A DNA stretch of 5,518 bases from Pseudomonadales bacterium (GTDB taxonomy: Bacteria; Pseudomonadota; Gammaproteobacteria; Pseudomonadales; IMCC2047): contig JAIPFG010000221.1 in NCBI GenBank assembly GCA_021736745.1, positions 1 through 5,518 of the forward strand. The letters are read 5' to 3'. This document shows positions 5,428-5,518 of this stretch, one piece after another (the first letter of the stretch is position 1; each line of letters begins with the position of its first letter). The notes under the pieces are model-generated. The model saw only the letters and a program-made list of their open reading frames with translations. It searched no databases and was not told the DNA's origin. The translations under genes were made by a program, and so were the position numbers.

Positions 5428-5518
5428 TTATTTCCTCCCCCTTTTCCGTTCGGTGTAGCCGTTTGGGATGAGTTCGTAAATAGACCCCTTTGTTTCGCCG
5501 CCGACAAATAAGGTTTTG
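5428..5518 (-). CDS. C-terminal end of an unidentified upstream gene
   Basis: Only the last 29 codons and a TAA stop (5428-5430) are present, with the 5' part beyond the right edge. The visible peptide has the form K-T-L-F-V-G-G-E-T-K-G-S-I-Y-E-L-I and ends in a basic tail, E-R-K-R-G-R-K. It contains no RTX repeat and no cysteine, and does not resemble the end of either lipase. The stop is 3 nt before the GTG of the next gene, and its last codons hold that gene's ribosome site, so the two are almost certainly in one operon. By analogy with lipase 2 followed by a third partner it could be another effector, but the fragment is too short to assign a function. Confidence 0.65.
   Translation of the reverse strand, partial: KTLFVGGETKGSIYELIPNGYTERKRGRK
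5434..5442 (-). promoter_or_regulatory. Ribosome binding site supporting a GTG start for partner 1
   Basis: AGGGGGAGG lies 9 nt before GTG 5424 and inside the end of the upstream gene. It is the strongest Shine-Dalgarno match in the window and the reason for choosing GTG over a later start that would cut into the first membrane segment. Confidence 0.75.

Overview
All genes in this window read on the minus strand, so biological order runs from high to low coordinates. They form two consecutive modules. In each module a small membrane-anchored protein with a predicted periplasmic domain precedes, and overlaps, a class-3 (alpha/beta-hydrolase) lipase. Order of transcription: tail of an unidentified gene (5428-5518), partner protein 1 (4768-5424), lipase 1 with RTX calcium-binding repeats (2730-4781), an untranslated gap of 200 nt, partner protein 2 (1984-2529), lipase 2 without RTX repeats (392-1984), and the start of a third partner protein that leaves the window at its left edge (1-380). 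No RNA gene, CRISPR array, complete transposon, convincing promoter or terminator was seen.

The RTX lipase family, the inner-membrane-anchored partners, AAGGAG-type ribosome sites and moderate G+C (a little under half by eye) suggest a Gram-negative proteobacterium, probably a gammaproteobacterium. I cannot name the genus. The lipases have no N-terminal signal peptide and lipase 1 carries RTX nonapeptides. This fits export by a type I secretion system, or by another one-step route such as type VI. No secretion genes lie in the window.

The most interesting reading is that these are tandem effector-immunity pairs: phospholipase-like toxins, each made together with a membrane-tethered, periplasm-facing protector. 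The three partner proteins are diverged relatives. They share an N-terminal membrane anchor, a W-D pair at the membrane exit, an invariant Cys followed by a V-Y pair (C-x2-D-G-G-x2-V-Y in two of the three), and, in the two complete ones, a G-W...G...Cys region near the C-terminus. Each partner gene ends with the same Shine-Dalgarno heptamer at the same spacing before the overlapping lipase start, which predicts translational coupling. The toxin/immunity role is inference; the paralogy, gene order and overlaps are seen directly.

The locus also shows recombination. The two lipases are about 78% identical over a gapless 137-residue block just before the RTX region but much more diverged in the catalytic half. 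Lipase 2 stops five codons after that block, exactly where RTX repeats begin in lipase 1, and the third partner gene starts 11 nt later. The last residues of lipase 1 contain the only three cysteines in either lipase. They begin at one arm of a 9-bp inverted repeat enclosing about 115 bp, so the native C-terminus may have been replaced by an insertion or rearrangement.
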